The position numbers and the translations under genes are program-made. DNA of 64,000 bases from Clostridia bacterium (GTDB lineage: Bacteria; Bacillota; Clostridia; Oscillospirales; SIG627): assembly GCA_017517325.1 (NCBI GenBank), contig JAFWZW010000023.1, positions 1 through 64,000 on the forward strand, read 5' to 3'. The first letter of the stretch is position 1. Every line of letters starts with the position of its first letter. The notes below the pieces were generated by a model. The model was not told the origin of the DNA and searched no databases. It was given only the letters and a program-made list of their open reading frames with translations. Below are positions 6,834-15,574 of the stretch, piece after piece.

Positions 6834-7946
6834 ATGAAGCAGTATGATTATCTTGTGGTAGGCGCAGGGCTTTACGGAGCTGTTTTTGCCCAGCAGGCAA
6901 CGGCGGCAGGCAAAAAGGTTTTGGTGATCGATCGCCGCGATCACGTGGCAGGTAATATCTATACCAAGGAGATGGAAGGGATCCAGGTGCATGTTTACGG
7001 CGCTCATATCTTCCACACCAATAACCACCGCGTCTGGAATTACGTCAGCCGCTTTGCCACTTTCAATCGCTTTACCAATTCTCCCGTGGCAAATTACCGC
7101 GGAGAGCTCTACAGCCTCCCCTTTAATATGTATACCTTCAATAAAATGTGGGGGGTCGTGACCCCTGACGAGGCGGCCGCCAAAATTGAGGAGCAGCGCA
7201 GGGAAGCAGGGATCACCGAGCCCCGCAACTTAGAGGAGCAGGCCATCTCCCTGGTGGGTACCGATATTTATGAAAAGCTGATCAAGGGCTATACCGAAAA
7301 GCAATGGGGCAGACCTTGCAATCAGCTTCCTGCCTTTATTATCAAGCGCCTGCCCGTTCGTTTTACCTTTGACAATAACTATTTCAACGCACTGTATCAG
7401 GGTATCCCTATGGGCGGCTACACCAAGCTGGTGGAAAATATGCTCTCGGGCATTGAAGTTCGCTTGGGTGTTGATTACCTCAAGGAAAAGGAAGCGTTGA
7501 ACGCATTGGCGGAAAAGGTGGTCTATACCGGTGCCATCGACGCATATTTTGATTACACTCTTGGCGCTCTGGAATACCGCAGCGTCCGCTTTGAGACTGA
7601 GGTGCTGGATATTCCCAACTTCCAAGGAAACGCTGCCGTGAACTATACCGACCGCGAAACGCCCTGGACCCGCATCATCGAACACAAGTGGTTCGAGTTC
7701 GGAGATCAGCCCAAAACGGTCATCAGCCGCGAATACAGCTCCGAATGGAACGTGGGCGACGAGCCCTATTACCCCGTGAACGACGAAAAGAACGGCGCTC
7801 TGTTTGCCCGTTACCGCGCTTTGGCAGAAAAAGAAGCGGGCGTGATCTTCGGCGGCAGATTGGGCGAATACAAATACTACGATATGGATGCCGTCATTGA
7901 AGCGGCTTTGGTCCTCTGTGAAAAGGAACTGGGCGGGATCCGTTGA
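6834..7946 (+). CDS. glf: UDP-galactopyranose mutase
   Basis: The 370-residue flavoprotein starts DYLVVGAGLYGAVFAQQA (Rossmann GxGxxG for FAD) and continues with HVAGNIYT, VHVYGAHIFHT and the C-terminal SREYSSEWNVGDEPYYPVND block of bacterial Glf. It interconverts UDP-galactopyranose and UDP-galactofuranose, the donor for galactofuranose-containing surface glycans. The start at 6834 gives the usual length; an upstream in-frame start would add 33 unrelated residues. First gene of a four-gene operon with two glycosyltransferase-like genes and a flippase. Confidence 0.95.
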   Translation: MKQYDYLVVGAGLYGAVFAQQATAAGKKVLVIDRRDHVAGNIYTKEMEGIQVHVYGAHIFHTNNHRVWNYVSRFATFNRFTNSPVANYRGELYSLPFNMYTFNKMWGVVTPDEAAAKIEEQRREAGITEPRNLEEQAISLVGTDIYEKLIKGYTEKQWGRPCNQLPAFIIKRLPVRFTFDNNYFNALYQGIPMGGYTKLVENMLSGIEVRLGVDYLKEKEALNALAEKVVYTGAIDAYFDYTLGALEYRSVRFETEVLDIPNFQGNAAVNYTDRETPWTRIIEHKWFEFGDQPKTVISREYSSEWNVGDEPYYPVNDEKNGALFARYRALAEKEAGVIFGGRLGEYKYYDMDAVIEAALVLCEKELGGIR

Positions 7947-7975
7947 GGACCGTTGTGCGGAAAGGACGTTTTTGA

Positions 7976-9670
7976 ATGAAATCCGTTGAATTTTCCTATC
8001 GAAACCTGCGGGCGGCAGCCTTCGGCTTTTTGCTTTTGCCCGTGCTCCTGTTTCTTCTGTTCAGCGTAAAGCTTATATTTTCTCTTCCGGTGGCGGCTTG
8101 TCTCGTGGCGGTGTATCTTTTTGCGGTCAAGGAGCCAAACGGCGCTGAAAAAGAAGAGCGCAAGATTGTAGTGCCGGCAAAGCTTTTCTGGAGTCTTTTG
8201 GGGCTTTGCGCTCTTTGGTGCTATTTAGGCGGTCAGGGCGGGCTCTTCTTCCAGACCAGTGACTGGAATGAGCGAAACGCCATCTTCCGTGATCTCATCT
8301 CCACCTCCTGGCCTGTGTATTACCCCGTTACCGATACGGTTATGACCTACTATATCGGTCATTGGCTGCCTGCGGCGGCTTTGGCCAGAGTGCTCTTTTT
8401 CATAACCGGGAATTTAGAGCTTTCCTTTGCGGTGGGAAATATTTTCCTTGCCCTCTGGACCTTGACGGGTGTGATGATCACCCTTTTTCTCCACCTCTAT
8501 ACCGCAAATCCCAAAACGAAAAAGGGAATTTGGCTGATCTTCGCCCTTTTCGTGGGCTTTAGCGGAATGGATATCATCGGCTGTATGCTGAAGCGCTGGT
8601 CTTTTTCAAACTATTTCAATTTTTTGCATCTCGAATGGTGGGCGGGACACTCTCAGCTCAGCTCCAATACCACCTGCCTTTTCTGGGTATTCAATCAGGC
8701 GATCACCGCTTGGATCGCCACGCTTCTGTTTGCCAATGAAAAATCAAACCGCAATTACGTGTTTATCGTCAGCACATCCCTTTTGTCGGCCACTCTGCCC
8801 TGCGTGGGACTTGCGATCCTGATGGTGGGGAAGGCGGGCTTTGAATTGGCCTCCCGCATACACCGCGGCACCTGGAAGCCTTACTTGAAGGCTACCTTCG
8901 GCTTCTCCAATCTGGTTACGCTCTTTACTTGGGTCCCCATTATTTGTCTGTACCTCGTATCCAATTCCGCTTTCGAAAATACGGGTGTCAAAGAAGCCGC
9001 CGATGGCTGGGTGATGCCCTTGAGAATGATTTTGGTCATTATTTTGGTTGGCTTTGTTGGAATTGGGGTGGGTATCTGGTGGTTGCGACTGTATCGTACG
9101 GGTAAGGTAAAATCCCCCTTCCTTTTGGGATGCGCACTGCTCCTTGTGGCAATGGCACTGTTTCTGGCCCGTTCTCGCTATATGGCTTTTGGCTATTTTG
9201 CGGTGATGTTGCTGGAATTTGGCATCCATTGGCTGCTTTTGGCAAAGAATTACCAGCGGGATCCTATGTTTTATATGATTGCGTTTCTTTTGATCATTGG
9301 CCCCTGCATTCGTGTGGGGATCAGCGCGGATTTCTGTATGCGCGCTACCATTCCCGCTTTGACGCTCTTGATGGTGATCTGCGGCAGAAAACTGGTCTCT
9401 TATTTTGAGAGAGATCCTCAAAAGAAGGTGGATCTGTGGGAAAAACGTTGTTGTACCGCTTTGGTGGTGATCCTGCTTATCGGTGCCCTGACCCCGGCAA
9501 TGGAGATCTATCGCGGCTTCCAGAAAACCGTTACCGGCGGAAAGCTGGTTCAGCCTGCCGACCAGATCGAAACGTTGAACAAGTATCATTCCTCCGGCGG
9601 GATCTACGGCAATTTTGTATCTGAAAATTACGAGCATTCTCCCTTTTTCCGCTATTTTGCGCAGGATTGA
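7976..9670 (+). CDS. Polytopic membrane protein, possible GT-C-type glycosyltransferase
   Basis: I do not recognise a precise family. The 564-residue protein has roughly 11-13 hydrophobic segments, a short charged loop after TM2, and a conserved-looking extracytoplasmic stretch after TM3 (QTSDWNERNAIFRDLI) with an acidic motif reminiscent of GT-C enzymes, which use polyprenyl-phosphate sugars outside the membrane. Its C-terminal tail is soluble. It lies between glf and a galactofuranosyltransferase-like gene, so a role in glycan assembly is likely. A polymerase (Wzy-like) is an alternative. Confidence 0.5.
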   Translation: MKSVEFSYRNLRAAAFGFLLLPVLLFLLFSVKLIFSLPVAACLVAVYLFAVKEPNGAEKEERKIVVPAKLFWSLLGLCALWCYLGGQGGLFFQTSDWNERNAIFRDLISTSWPVYYPVTDTVMTYYIGHWLPAAALARVLFFITGNLELSFAVGNIFLALWTLTGVMITLFLHLYTANPKTKKGIWLIFALFVGFSGMDIIGCMLKRWSFSNYFNFLHLEWWAGHSQLSSNTTCLFWVFNQAITAWIATLLFANEKSNRNYVFIVSTSLLSATLPCVGLAILMVGKAGFELASRIHRGTWKPYLKATFGFSNLVTLFTWVPIICLYLVSNSAFENTGVKEAADGWVMPLRMILVIILVGFVGIGVGIWWLRLYRTGKVKSPFLLGCALLLVAMALFLARSRYMAFGYFAVMLLEFGIHWLLLAKNYQRDPMFYMIAFLLIIGPCIRVGISADFCMRATIPALTLLMVICGRKLVSYFERDPQKKVDLWEKRCCTALVVILLIGALTPAMEIYRGFQKTVTGGKLVQPADQIETLNKYHSSGGIYGNFVSENYEHSPFFRYFAQD

Positions 9671-9688
9671 TCGAAAGGAGTTTGAAGA

Positions 9689-10603
9689 ATGGAAATTGGA
9701 ATCGTACTGGTAACCTTTAACCGTTTGCAGGATCTGAAAAAGACCCTTGCGGCTTACGAAGTACAGGAATACGCACCCCGCTTCGTTTTAGTGGTGGATA
9801 ATAAAAGCACCGATGGAACCGATGCCTACCTTGACCTTTGGGCTAAGGAAGCGGGTGCCTTCGAGCGCAGGGTGCTGACTCTCTCTGAAAATATGGGGGG
9901 GAGCGGCGGCTTTTACGCCGGCATGAAAAAGGCGCTGGAAGAGGCGTGTGACTGGGTCTTCGTTGCGGACGACGATGCGGTGCCCCGCCCCGATATGCTC
10001 AAAAAGCTGGTGGAATTTGCTGAGAGTCAGCCTGAAATGGTGGCAGAGGCTTCCGCCCTTTGCACTTCCGTTTATAATCGAGATCATTTTGAGGGGATCC
10101 ACCGTTGCCGCATTCAAAAATCCATTTTGGGCTGTATGGAGGCCTTTGTGCCGGAGGCTGAATATCAAAAGCCTTGGTTTTATTGCGATATCTATTCATT
10201 CGTGGGTACGATGGTCAAAAGAGGTGCTCTGGAGCAGGCAGGTCTTGCCAGAGAGGATTTCTTCATTTATAACGACGATTACGAGCACGCCGTTCGCGTC
10301 GGGAAAACGGGCAAGATCATTTGTGTTCCCTCTTCGGTAATGGATCACGTTGACAATCTCAATTACGAAAAAGCGGCTACCTGGCGCGATTACTACGCCA
10401 CTCGCAACGCTGTGATTATGCATCGCACCCATTTTGGTGCTTACGCAGGCTTTGCCCGTGCAATGCGCCGTCTGGCGGTGGCACTTTCCACCTTCAACGG
10501 AGAAAAGATCCGCGTGATCTGGACCGGCATTCGTGACGGTTACGCTGAAAAAACGGGCAAGCACCCCGTTTACGTTCCCGGCTGGAAAGGAAAAGCAAAA
10601 TGA
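9689..10603 (+). CDS. Family 2 glycosyltransferase, galactofuranosyltransferase-like
   Basis: The 304-residue GT-A protein has VTFNRLQDLKKTLAAY, VVDNKSTDGT, the glycine-rich ENMGGSGGFYAGM and the metal-binding VADDDAVP (DDD) motif. This combination, with a C-terminal DYYATRNAVIMHRTHFG segment, resembles GlfT-type galactofuranosyltransferases. It probably transfers galactofuranose from the product of glf on the cytoplasmic face. It overlaps the downstream flippase gene by 4 bp. The family is secure; acceptor and linkage are unknown. Confidence 0.8.
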   Translation: MEIGIVLVTFNRLQDLKKTLAAYEVQEYAPRFVLVVDNKSTDGTDAYLDLWAKEAGAFERRVLTLSENMGGSGGFYAGMKKALEEACDWVFVADDDAVPRPDMLKKLVEFAESQPEMVAEASALCTSVYNRDHFEGIHRCRIQKSILGCMEAFVPEAEYQKPWFYCDIYSFVGTMVKRGALEQAGLAREDFFIYNDDYEHAVRVGKTGKIICVPSSVMDHVDNLNYEKAATWRDYYATRNAVIMHRTHFGAYAGFARAMRRLAVALSTFNGEKIRVIWTGIRDGYAEKTGKHPVYVPGWKGKAK

Positions 10604-11829
10604 ATTATAAGAAGCAGGCGCTTTATAATACCGTGGGCAACCTGGTGTATATGGCGGCTCTTTGGTTGATATCCGTTCTGATCGTGCACATCACCGGCTT
10701 TGAGGATGCGGGTGTATTTTCCATTGCAATGTCGGTGGGCAACGTCTTTTTCTTTATCGCCGTTTACGGAATGCGCTCCTTTCAGGGCTCCGATTCCCTT
10801 TACCAGTATTCTCCCGGAGAATACTGCACCGTTCGCTGGATCACAACGGGCACCGCGGCTCTTTGCCTGACAGGGTACCTTCTCTTTGCAGGGTATTCCT
10901 TTTATATTTCTGCTGCCGTGATCGCCTATACCCTGTATAAATTTGCAGAATCTGCTTCCGACGTGTTCTTCGGTGAGCTTCAGAGAGTGGGGCATTTGGA
11001 GATCTGCGGCATTTCTATGTCTGTCAAGGGTGTTTTATCCATTGCCGTTTTTTCCGCCGTTCTGTTCGTAACCAAAAATCTCCCTGCGGCCTTGCTTGCA
11101 ATGGTGCTTTTGGCGGTGGCAATTTTGATCGTTTACGATATTAAAGGCTATCGGAAGTATTGCCCCGAAAAGCTTACTGCCAAAAAGGAAAAGGTACTTT
11201 CCCTTTTGCGCGAAGGCTTTCCTATGCTTTTGACCACGGTGTTTCCCATCGTGGTCACCGCCGTTCCCCGCCTTGCCATTGAAGCCTATCTGGGAACAGA
11301 GGTGCTGGGGATCTATTCCAGTATTTCCACCCCCACCGTTTTGATCACTACGCTGGTACCCAATATTTTGGCACCGTTTATGACCCTGTTCGGTCACCTT
11401 TACCACGAAGGAAATTTGAAAAAGCTTTACCGTATGCTTTGGGTCTCCCTGATCGCAACCGCCGCCTTAGGGGCAGTCGCTTGCGCGCTTGCCTATTTCT
11501 TGGGTGATTTTGTAATGGGATTGGTGTTTGGAAAAGAGATCGTTCCCCATTTAGGGATCTTCATTCCGCTGATCCTTGCCACTACGGTGTACGCCTTTTC
11601 TATGGCGGCAAATTCGGTGCTGATCTCCATTCGCAGACCCGCTTTTCTTACGGCATTTTCCGCCGCAGCTCTGGTGCTCTCTTTGATTGCGGCTTATCCC
11701 TTGGTGGAGCGCTTTGGCCAGATGGGCGCAGTGTGGGCCTACGGGCTTCCCTTTGCCGCCCAGTTTCTCCTTCAATTGGTGTTCCTGACGGTGGCGCTTC
11801 TGTTTCCGCGAAAAAAGCAAACGAAATAA
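10600..11829 (+). CDS. Polysaccharide flippase (Wzx/MATE-like, PST family)
   Basis: The 409-residue integral membrane protein has about 12 predicted transmembrane helices. It begins YNTVGNLVYMAALWLISVLIVHITG, typical of O-antigen/teichoic-acid translocases of the MOP superfamily. It is translationally coupled to the GT2 gene and ends the operon, so it likely flips the lipid-linked galactofuranose glycan across the cytoplasmic membrane. Confidence 0.82.
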   Translation: MNYKKQALYNTVGNLVYMAALWLISVLIVHITGFEDAGVFSIAMSVGNVFFFIAVYGMRSFQGSDSLYQYSPGEYCTVRWITTGTAALCLTGYLLFAGYSFYISAAVIAYTLYKFAESASDVFFGELQRVGHLEICGISMSVKGVLSIAVFSAVLFVTKNLPAALLAMVLLAVAILIVYDIKGYRKYCPEKLTAKKEKVLSLLREGFPMLLTTVFPIVVTAVPRLAIEAYLGTEVLGIYSSISTPTVLITTLVPNILAPFMTLFGHLYHEGNLKKLYRMLWVSLIATAALGAVACALAYFLGDFVMGLVFGKEIVPHLGIFIPLILATTVYAFSMAANSVLISIRRPAFLTAFSAAALVLSLIAAYPLVERFGQMGAVWAYGLPFAAQFLLQLVFLTVALLFPRKKQTK

Positions 11830-11837
11830 AAACGTTT

Positions 11838-11864
11838 CCCCGCCATCCGGCGGGGAGCTTTTTT
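11838..11864 (+). terminator. Terminator of the glycan operon
   Basis: CCCCGCC and GGCGGGG with a 4-nt loop, followed by AGCTTTTTT. Confidence 0.85.
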
Positions 11865-11915
11865 GTCGAAAGGGAAGAGAAGGGCAAAAAAGAAATGAGA
11901 AATCCCGTTTTGCTC

Positions 11916-11944
11916 TTGACAAAAGCGAAAAAATAGCCTATAAT
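11916..11944 (+). promoter_or_regulatory. Consensus promoter of the tRNA-Ser genes
   Basis: TTGACA (11916-11921), exactly 17 bp and TATAAT (11939-11944): a full sigma-A consensus, 18 bp upstream of the first tRNA. Confidence 0.9.
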
Positions 11945-11962
11945 CTTTGAGGTCCCTGATTT

Positions 11963-12051
11963 GGAGGGATATCGAAGTGGTCATAACGAGGCGGTCTTGA
12001 AAACCGTTTGGGAGCAATCCCACAAGGGTTCGAATCCCTTTCCCTCCGCCA
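11963..12051 (+). tRNA. tRNA-Ser (anticodon TGA)
   Basis: GGAGGGA pairs with TCCCTCC, with discriminator G and encoded CCA. The anticodon loop CTTGAAA gives TGA. The long variable arm (TTTGGGAGCAATCCCACAA region) is typical of class II serine tRNAs. Confidence 0.95.
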
Positions 12052-12087
12052 AAGAAAAAGACCACGAGATAGTGGTCTTTTTCTTTT
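12052..12087 (+). terminator. Terminator between the two tRNA-Ser genes
   Basis: AAGAAAAAGACCAC and GTGGTCTTTTTCTT form a long stem ending in U-rich sequence. It is symmetric and lies between two co-directional tRNAs, so readthrough is presumably needed for the second one. Confidence 0.7.
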
Positions 12088-12104
12088 AAAACCGAATACG
12101 ATTT

Positions 12105-12198
12105 GGAGAAGTACCCAAGCAGGTCGAAGGGGACGGTTTGCTAAACCGTTAGGTCGGATTATTCTGGCGCCGGGGTTCAAATCCCCGCTTCTCCGCCA
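12105..12198 (+). tRNA. tRNA-Ser (anticodon GCT)
   Basis: GGAGAAG pairs with CTTCTCC, with discriminator G and encoded CCA. The stem ACGGT/ACCGT encloses loop TTGCTAA, giving anticodon GCT. A long variable arm is present. No separate promoter is evident. Confidence 0.95.
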
Positions 12199-12242
12199 AA
12201 ATAGAAGTCGCTTTGTCATTAGACAAAGCGACTTCTATTTTG
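12198..12242 (+). terminator. Terminator after tRNA-Ser(GCT)
   Basis: AAATAGAAGTCGCTTTGTC and its perfect complement, with a 4-nt loop, end in TTTTG. Confidence 0.85.
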
Positions 12243-12285
12243 TTCTTTTTACGCTTCTTTTTTATTCTCCTTTTAAATCCCCATC

Positions 12286-12319
12286 AAAAAAGCGATAAGT
12301 TTTAACTTGTCGCTTTTTT
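12286..12319 (-). terminator. Bidirectional terminator downstream of xpt
   Basis: AAAAAAGCGATAAGT and ACTTGTCGCTTTTTT form a 15-bp stem with one wobble pair and a U-tract on both strands, just past the xpt stop. Confidence 0.8.
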
Positions 12320-12325
12320 GCTTGG

Positions 12326-12913
12326 TTACGCTTCCTGCTTGCGGAATACGATCTCGCCGGTTTCGGCGTTCATTTCATCTACAATGGCAAGAGATTCTAA
12401 TTGATACCCTAAGTTTCGGATGGCTCTGCCCCCGAACTGAAAGCCCTTTTCAATAGCAATGCCCAGGCCCTCTACCGTAGCGCCTGCCTGCTCCACAATG
12501 GAGATCAGCCCCTGCAGTGCACAGCCGTTGGCGAGAAAGTCGTCGATGATCAGAACGTGGTCCTCCGGCTGCAAAAAGCTTTTGGAAACGATCACCTGAT
12601 TCTTGTTTTTGTGAGTGAAGGATTCAACCTCTGCGGTGTATACGTCACCTGCAATGTTGATGGATTTTGATTTTTTGGCAAAAACCAGCGGAACGCCGAA
12701 TTCCTTAGCAACCGGGTAAGCAATGGCAATACCGGAGGCTTCAATGGTCAGGATCTTGTTGATGGGCTTGTGCTGAAAACGCCGATGAAATTCTCTGCCG
12801 ATCTCATCCAAAAGGGCGATGTCCATCTGATGATTGAGAAAACTGTCAACCTTCAGAACGTTGCCGGGTTTTACGATGCCGTCTTTACAAATGCGCTCTT
12901 CCAAAAAATTCAT
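12326..12913 (-). CDS. xpt: Xanthine phosphoribosyltransferase
   Basis: The 195-residue protein begins [12 protein letters not shown] and carries the PRPP-binding motif [14 protein letters not shown]. It matches Xpt, which converts xanthine and PRPP to XMP for purine salvage. The ATG at 12913 has GGGAGG 7 bp upstream and gives the usual length. The leader is only about 50 bp to the preceding flavin reductase gene, so there is no room for the purine riboswitch often found upstream of xpt. Confidence 0.93.
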   Translation of the reverse strand: MNFLEERICKDGIVKPGNVLKVDSFLNHQMDIALLDEIGREFHRRFQHKPINKILTIEASGIAIAYPVAKEFGVPLVFAKKSKSINIAGDVYTAEVESFTHKNKNQVIVSKSFLQPEDHVLIIDDFLANGCALQGLISIVEQAGATVEGLGIAIEKGFQFGGRAIRNLGYQLESLAIVDEMNAETGEIVFRKQEA

Positions 12914-12966
12914 ACTGCTACCTCCCAAAAATCAAACGCGATTCTTATGTTAAAAAAATGCTTTTC

Positions 12967-13533
12967 CTATCTCCTTTTCTTCTTCACGGCGAAGCCGAAG
13001 GAGCCGATCTTCTTTCCCAATTGAATGTAGTCTCCGTGGGAATAAGCAAGGAGATTTGCCTTCTTCAGATCCAGCTTTCCATCCTCGCGGATATAGGCTT
13101 CGTCCACGTCCACCGCCACGATCCTTGCCAGAAACATATCGTGAGAGCCAAGGTGCTTTACCTCTTCTACCTTGCACTCAAGGGATATGGGGCTCTGTGC
13201 CAGAGTGGGGCAGGAAACCTGACTTGCCTTTTCGGGGGTCAGGGAGTAGGCCTTGATCTTGTTCATCTTTGCCCCGGTGTAAACGCCACAAGCATCCGTT
13301 GCCTTTGCAAGGCTCCCGGTGGTAAGGTTGATGACGAATTCACCGGTTTCGGAAATGATCTTGTGGCTGTGCCGTGAGGGGCGCAGAGAAATATAGGTCA
13401 TAGGGGGCTCGGAGCAAGTAATACCCGTCCAGGCAATGGTGGCTACGTTGGGTTTTTCTATGGTGCCGCTGGTAACCAGAACGGCGGGTACGGGTGCCAG
13501 AAGCGTTCCTCCCGGCCAGGTAACTTTTGCCAT
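12967..13533 (-). CDS. Flavin reductase family protein (FMN-binding split barrel)
   Basis: The 188-residue protein has the pattern of clostridial flavin reductase/flavoredoxin-like proteins: PAVLVTSGTIEKPNVATIAWTG, a YISLRPSRHSHKII segment and FVINL. These bind FMN and act in electron transfer or flavin reduction in the cytoplasm. It sits 10 bp downstream of mutL on the same strand. The physiological partner cannot be told from sequence. Confidence 0.8.
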   Translation of the reverse strand: MAKVTWPGGTLLAPVPAVLVTSGTIEKPNVATIAWTGITCSEPPMTYISLRPSRHSHKIISETGEFVINLTTGSLAKATDACGVYTGAKMNKIKAYSLTPEKASQVSCPTLAQSPISLECKVEEVKHLGSHDMFLARIVAVDVDEAYIREDGKLDLKKANLLAYSHGDYIQLGKKIGSFGFAVKKKRR

Positions 13534-13543
13534 ATTGACTCCT

Positions 13544-15556
13544 TTACGTTCTCAAAAACAGATTTTCAAATTCTTTTTTTGTCATAGGGACCAAAACCGG
13601 TCTGCCGTGAGGGCAAACGGTGATGTTATCAATTTCCTTCAACTTCTCCACGATCCATTGGTGGTCGCTTTGGGTGGAGGGGATCCCCGCCTTTACTGCG
13701 GCTTTGCAAGCCATGGAATACAGGGTGCGGTCAAATTTCTTATCGCCTGCGCCGCGGGCTTTTCCCCCGAGGCTCATTTCCCGCGCCGCCTGCTCCAGCA
13801 TCCCTACGATCTCTTTTTCGGAAAGAGCGATAAATTCCAAGGGAATCCCCCGCAGAAGGAAACTGCTTTCGCCGAATTCCTCCATAGGGAAGCCCGCCTC
13901 ACCCAGCTCTGCCAGATGCTCGCTGATACAAGCGGCTTCCGTGGGGGTAAGGTTTAAGATCTGCGGCTCCATAAAAAACTGAACGGAGCCGGTTTTATGA
14001 TCTCGCTTCAGGGCCTCGTATAGGATCCGCTCGTGGGCGGCGTGCTTATCAATGATATAGACGGTATCACCGGATTCGTAAAGAAGATACGCGTTGAAAA
14101 CAACGCCGCGCAAAAAGCCCTTTCCAAGAGGATGCTCTGCTTTTTCTTCTTCTGCCATACCCTCCAGGGTCAACTGCTCCGCTTCTTCCTCCTGCACCTG
14201 AGTGGGCTCTTCTGTTTCCGCTTTGATAGGTGAGAAAGGCGCGGGCACCTCCGTTTCCGTCGGGATCTCGGACTCAGCCTTTTTTTCTTCTTGTTTTGCT
14301 TCCTCAAGCCAGGAGAGAGAGACGGTCTCGACCTGAACCTTTTGGGGTTCGAAGGCCTCCTCCTTGGTGATCAGAATGCTCTTGCCTCGGCTTTGAGCGG
14401 GGGAGAAAAGGGGAAGCTCCTTTGCGCTTTCGCGGAAAGCACCGCTGAGCACCTCGCCGGAGATGGCGGGGGCGCTTTTGGTTTCGGAGATTTTGGGGAT
14501 GACCGCCTTTTTTCCTTCTTCCGCACGGCGTACCGCCGCTTGGTATTCATCTCTTGCCAGTCGGTTGGAAAGGGAAGAAAGGGTCTTGCGAACGGCGGCG
14601 TAAATTGCGTTATATACGCTTCGCTCATCGGAAAAACGCACTTCCAGCTTGGCAGGATGAACGTTTACGTCAACCTGAGTGGGATCCAACTCCAAAAAGA
14701 TCACGCACCCGGGGAATTTTTCACTTTTTACAAAGCTCTTGTATGCATCCTCCAGAGCGAACTGCATGGTGCGGCTCTTAACGTATCTACCGTTGATGTA
14801 GAAGCTCTGATAGGAATGATTGTTGCGGGACATTTCAGGCCGCGTAATAAAGCCGTGAAGGGAAAGCCCCCCCTCCTTGTGCTCCAGAGGCACCAGAGAG
14901 GAGGAAAACTCACGTCCGTAAACGGAATAAATGCAATCCTGCAGCTTTCCGTTGCCTACGGTCTGGAGCTTTACCGCCCCTTCTGCACTGTGGCGAAAGG
15001 CGATCTCAGGGTGAGAGACGGCAATGCGCTGCAGATACTGCAAAATGGCGGCACCCTCTGTTTGCGCACGCTTGAGAAATTTGCGCCTTGCGGGCTGGTT
15101 GAAGAACAGATCCCGCACGATCACGGTGGTTCCGTCTGCACAGCCTGCTTCCTCAAGGGAAAGGATCTCGTCTCCCTCAACGGTCATCTGATGCCCCAAA
15201 GGATCTTCCCTCCGCTTGGAGAGAATGGTAAAACGGGAGGTGGCGGAAATGGCGGCAAGCGCTTCGCCACGGAAGCCCAGAGTGGTGATTCCGTCAAGAT
15301 CACTTGCCACGGCAATTTTACTGGTGGCGTGGCGGCGGATACAAAGGGGCAGATCCTCTTTTTCCATACCGGAGCCGTTATCGGTAACGCGGATCAGATC
15401 CACGCCGCCCCCAACGATCTCGGTGACGATGGTATCGCTCCCTGCGTCAATGGCATTTTCCAAAAGCTCTTTTAAAACGTTGGCGGGGCGCTCCACCACT
15501 TCCCCTGCGGCGATGAGGTTGGAGGTCTGCACGTCTAAAAGATTGATCTTCGCCAT
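13544..15556 (-). CDS. mutL: DNA mismatch repair protein MutL
   Basis: The 670-residue protein has the N-terminal GHKL ATPase (ELLENAIDAGS, DNGSGM, TLGFRGEALAAI), a variable Glu/Lys/Pro-rich linker (about residues 340-460) and a C-terminal dimerisation domain. That domain carries the endonuclease motif DKHAAHERILYE, the form found in organisms without MutH. It coordinates mismatch repair with MutS, whose gene ends 18 bp upstream. Confidence 0.97.
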   Translation of the reverse strand: MAKINLLDVQTSNLIAAGEVVERPANVLKELLENAIDAGSDTIVTEIVGGGVDLIRVTDNGSGMEKEDLPLCIRRHATSKIAVASDLDGITTLGFRGEALAAISATSRFTILSKRREDPLGHQMTVEGDEILSLEEAGCADGTTVIVRDLFFNQPARRKFLKRAQTEGAAILQYLQRIAVSHPEIAFRHSAEGAVKLQTVGNGKLQDCIYSVYGREFSSSLVPLEHKEGGLSLHGFITRPEMSRNNHSYQSFYINGRYVKSRTMQFALEDAYKSFVKSEKFPGCVIFLELDPTQVDVNVHPAKLEVRFSDERSVYNAIYAAVRKTLSSLSNRLARDEYQAAVRRAEEGKKAVIPKISETKSAPAISGEVLSGAFRESAKELPLFSPAQSRGKSILITKEEAFEPQKVQVETVSLSWLEEAKQEEKKAESEIPTETEVPAPFSPIKAETEEPTQVQEEEAEQLTLEGMAEEEKAEHPLGKGFLRGVVFNAYLLYESGDTVYIIDKHAAHERILYEALKRDHKTGSVQFFMEPQILNLTPTEAACISEHLAELGEAGFPMEEFGESSFLLRGIPLEFIALSEKEIVGMLEQAAREMSLGGKARGAGDKKFDRTLYSMACKAAVKAGIPSTQSDHQWIVEKLKEIDNITVCPHGRPVLVPMTKKEFENLFLRT

Positions 15557-15574
15557 AAAGAGCCACTCCTTTCG

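Noticed and set aside
12914-12966. Purine riboswitch ahead of xpt
   Set aside because: Only about 50 bp separate xpt from the upstream gene and no aptamer motif is visible.
14291-15475. Long plus-strand reading frame opposite mutL
   Set aside because: It is a shadow of the mutL coding strand; the mutL motifs and ribosome sites are on the minus strand. The same applies to long antisense frames over nagA, mutS, rel, tig and others.
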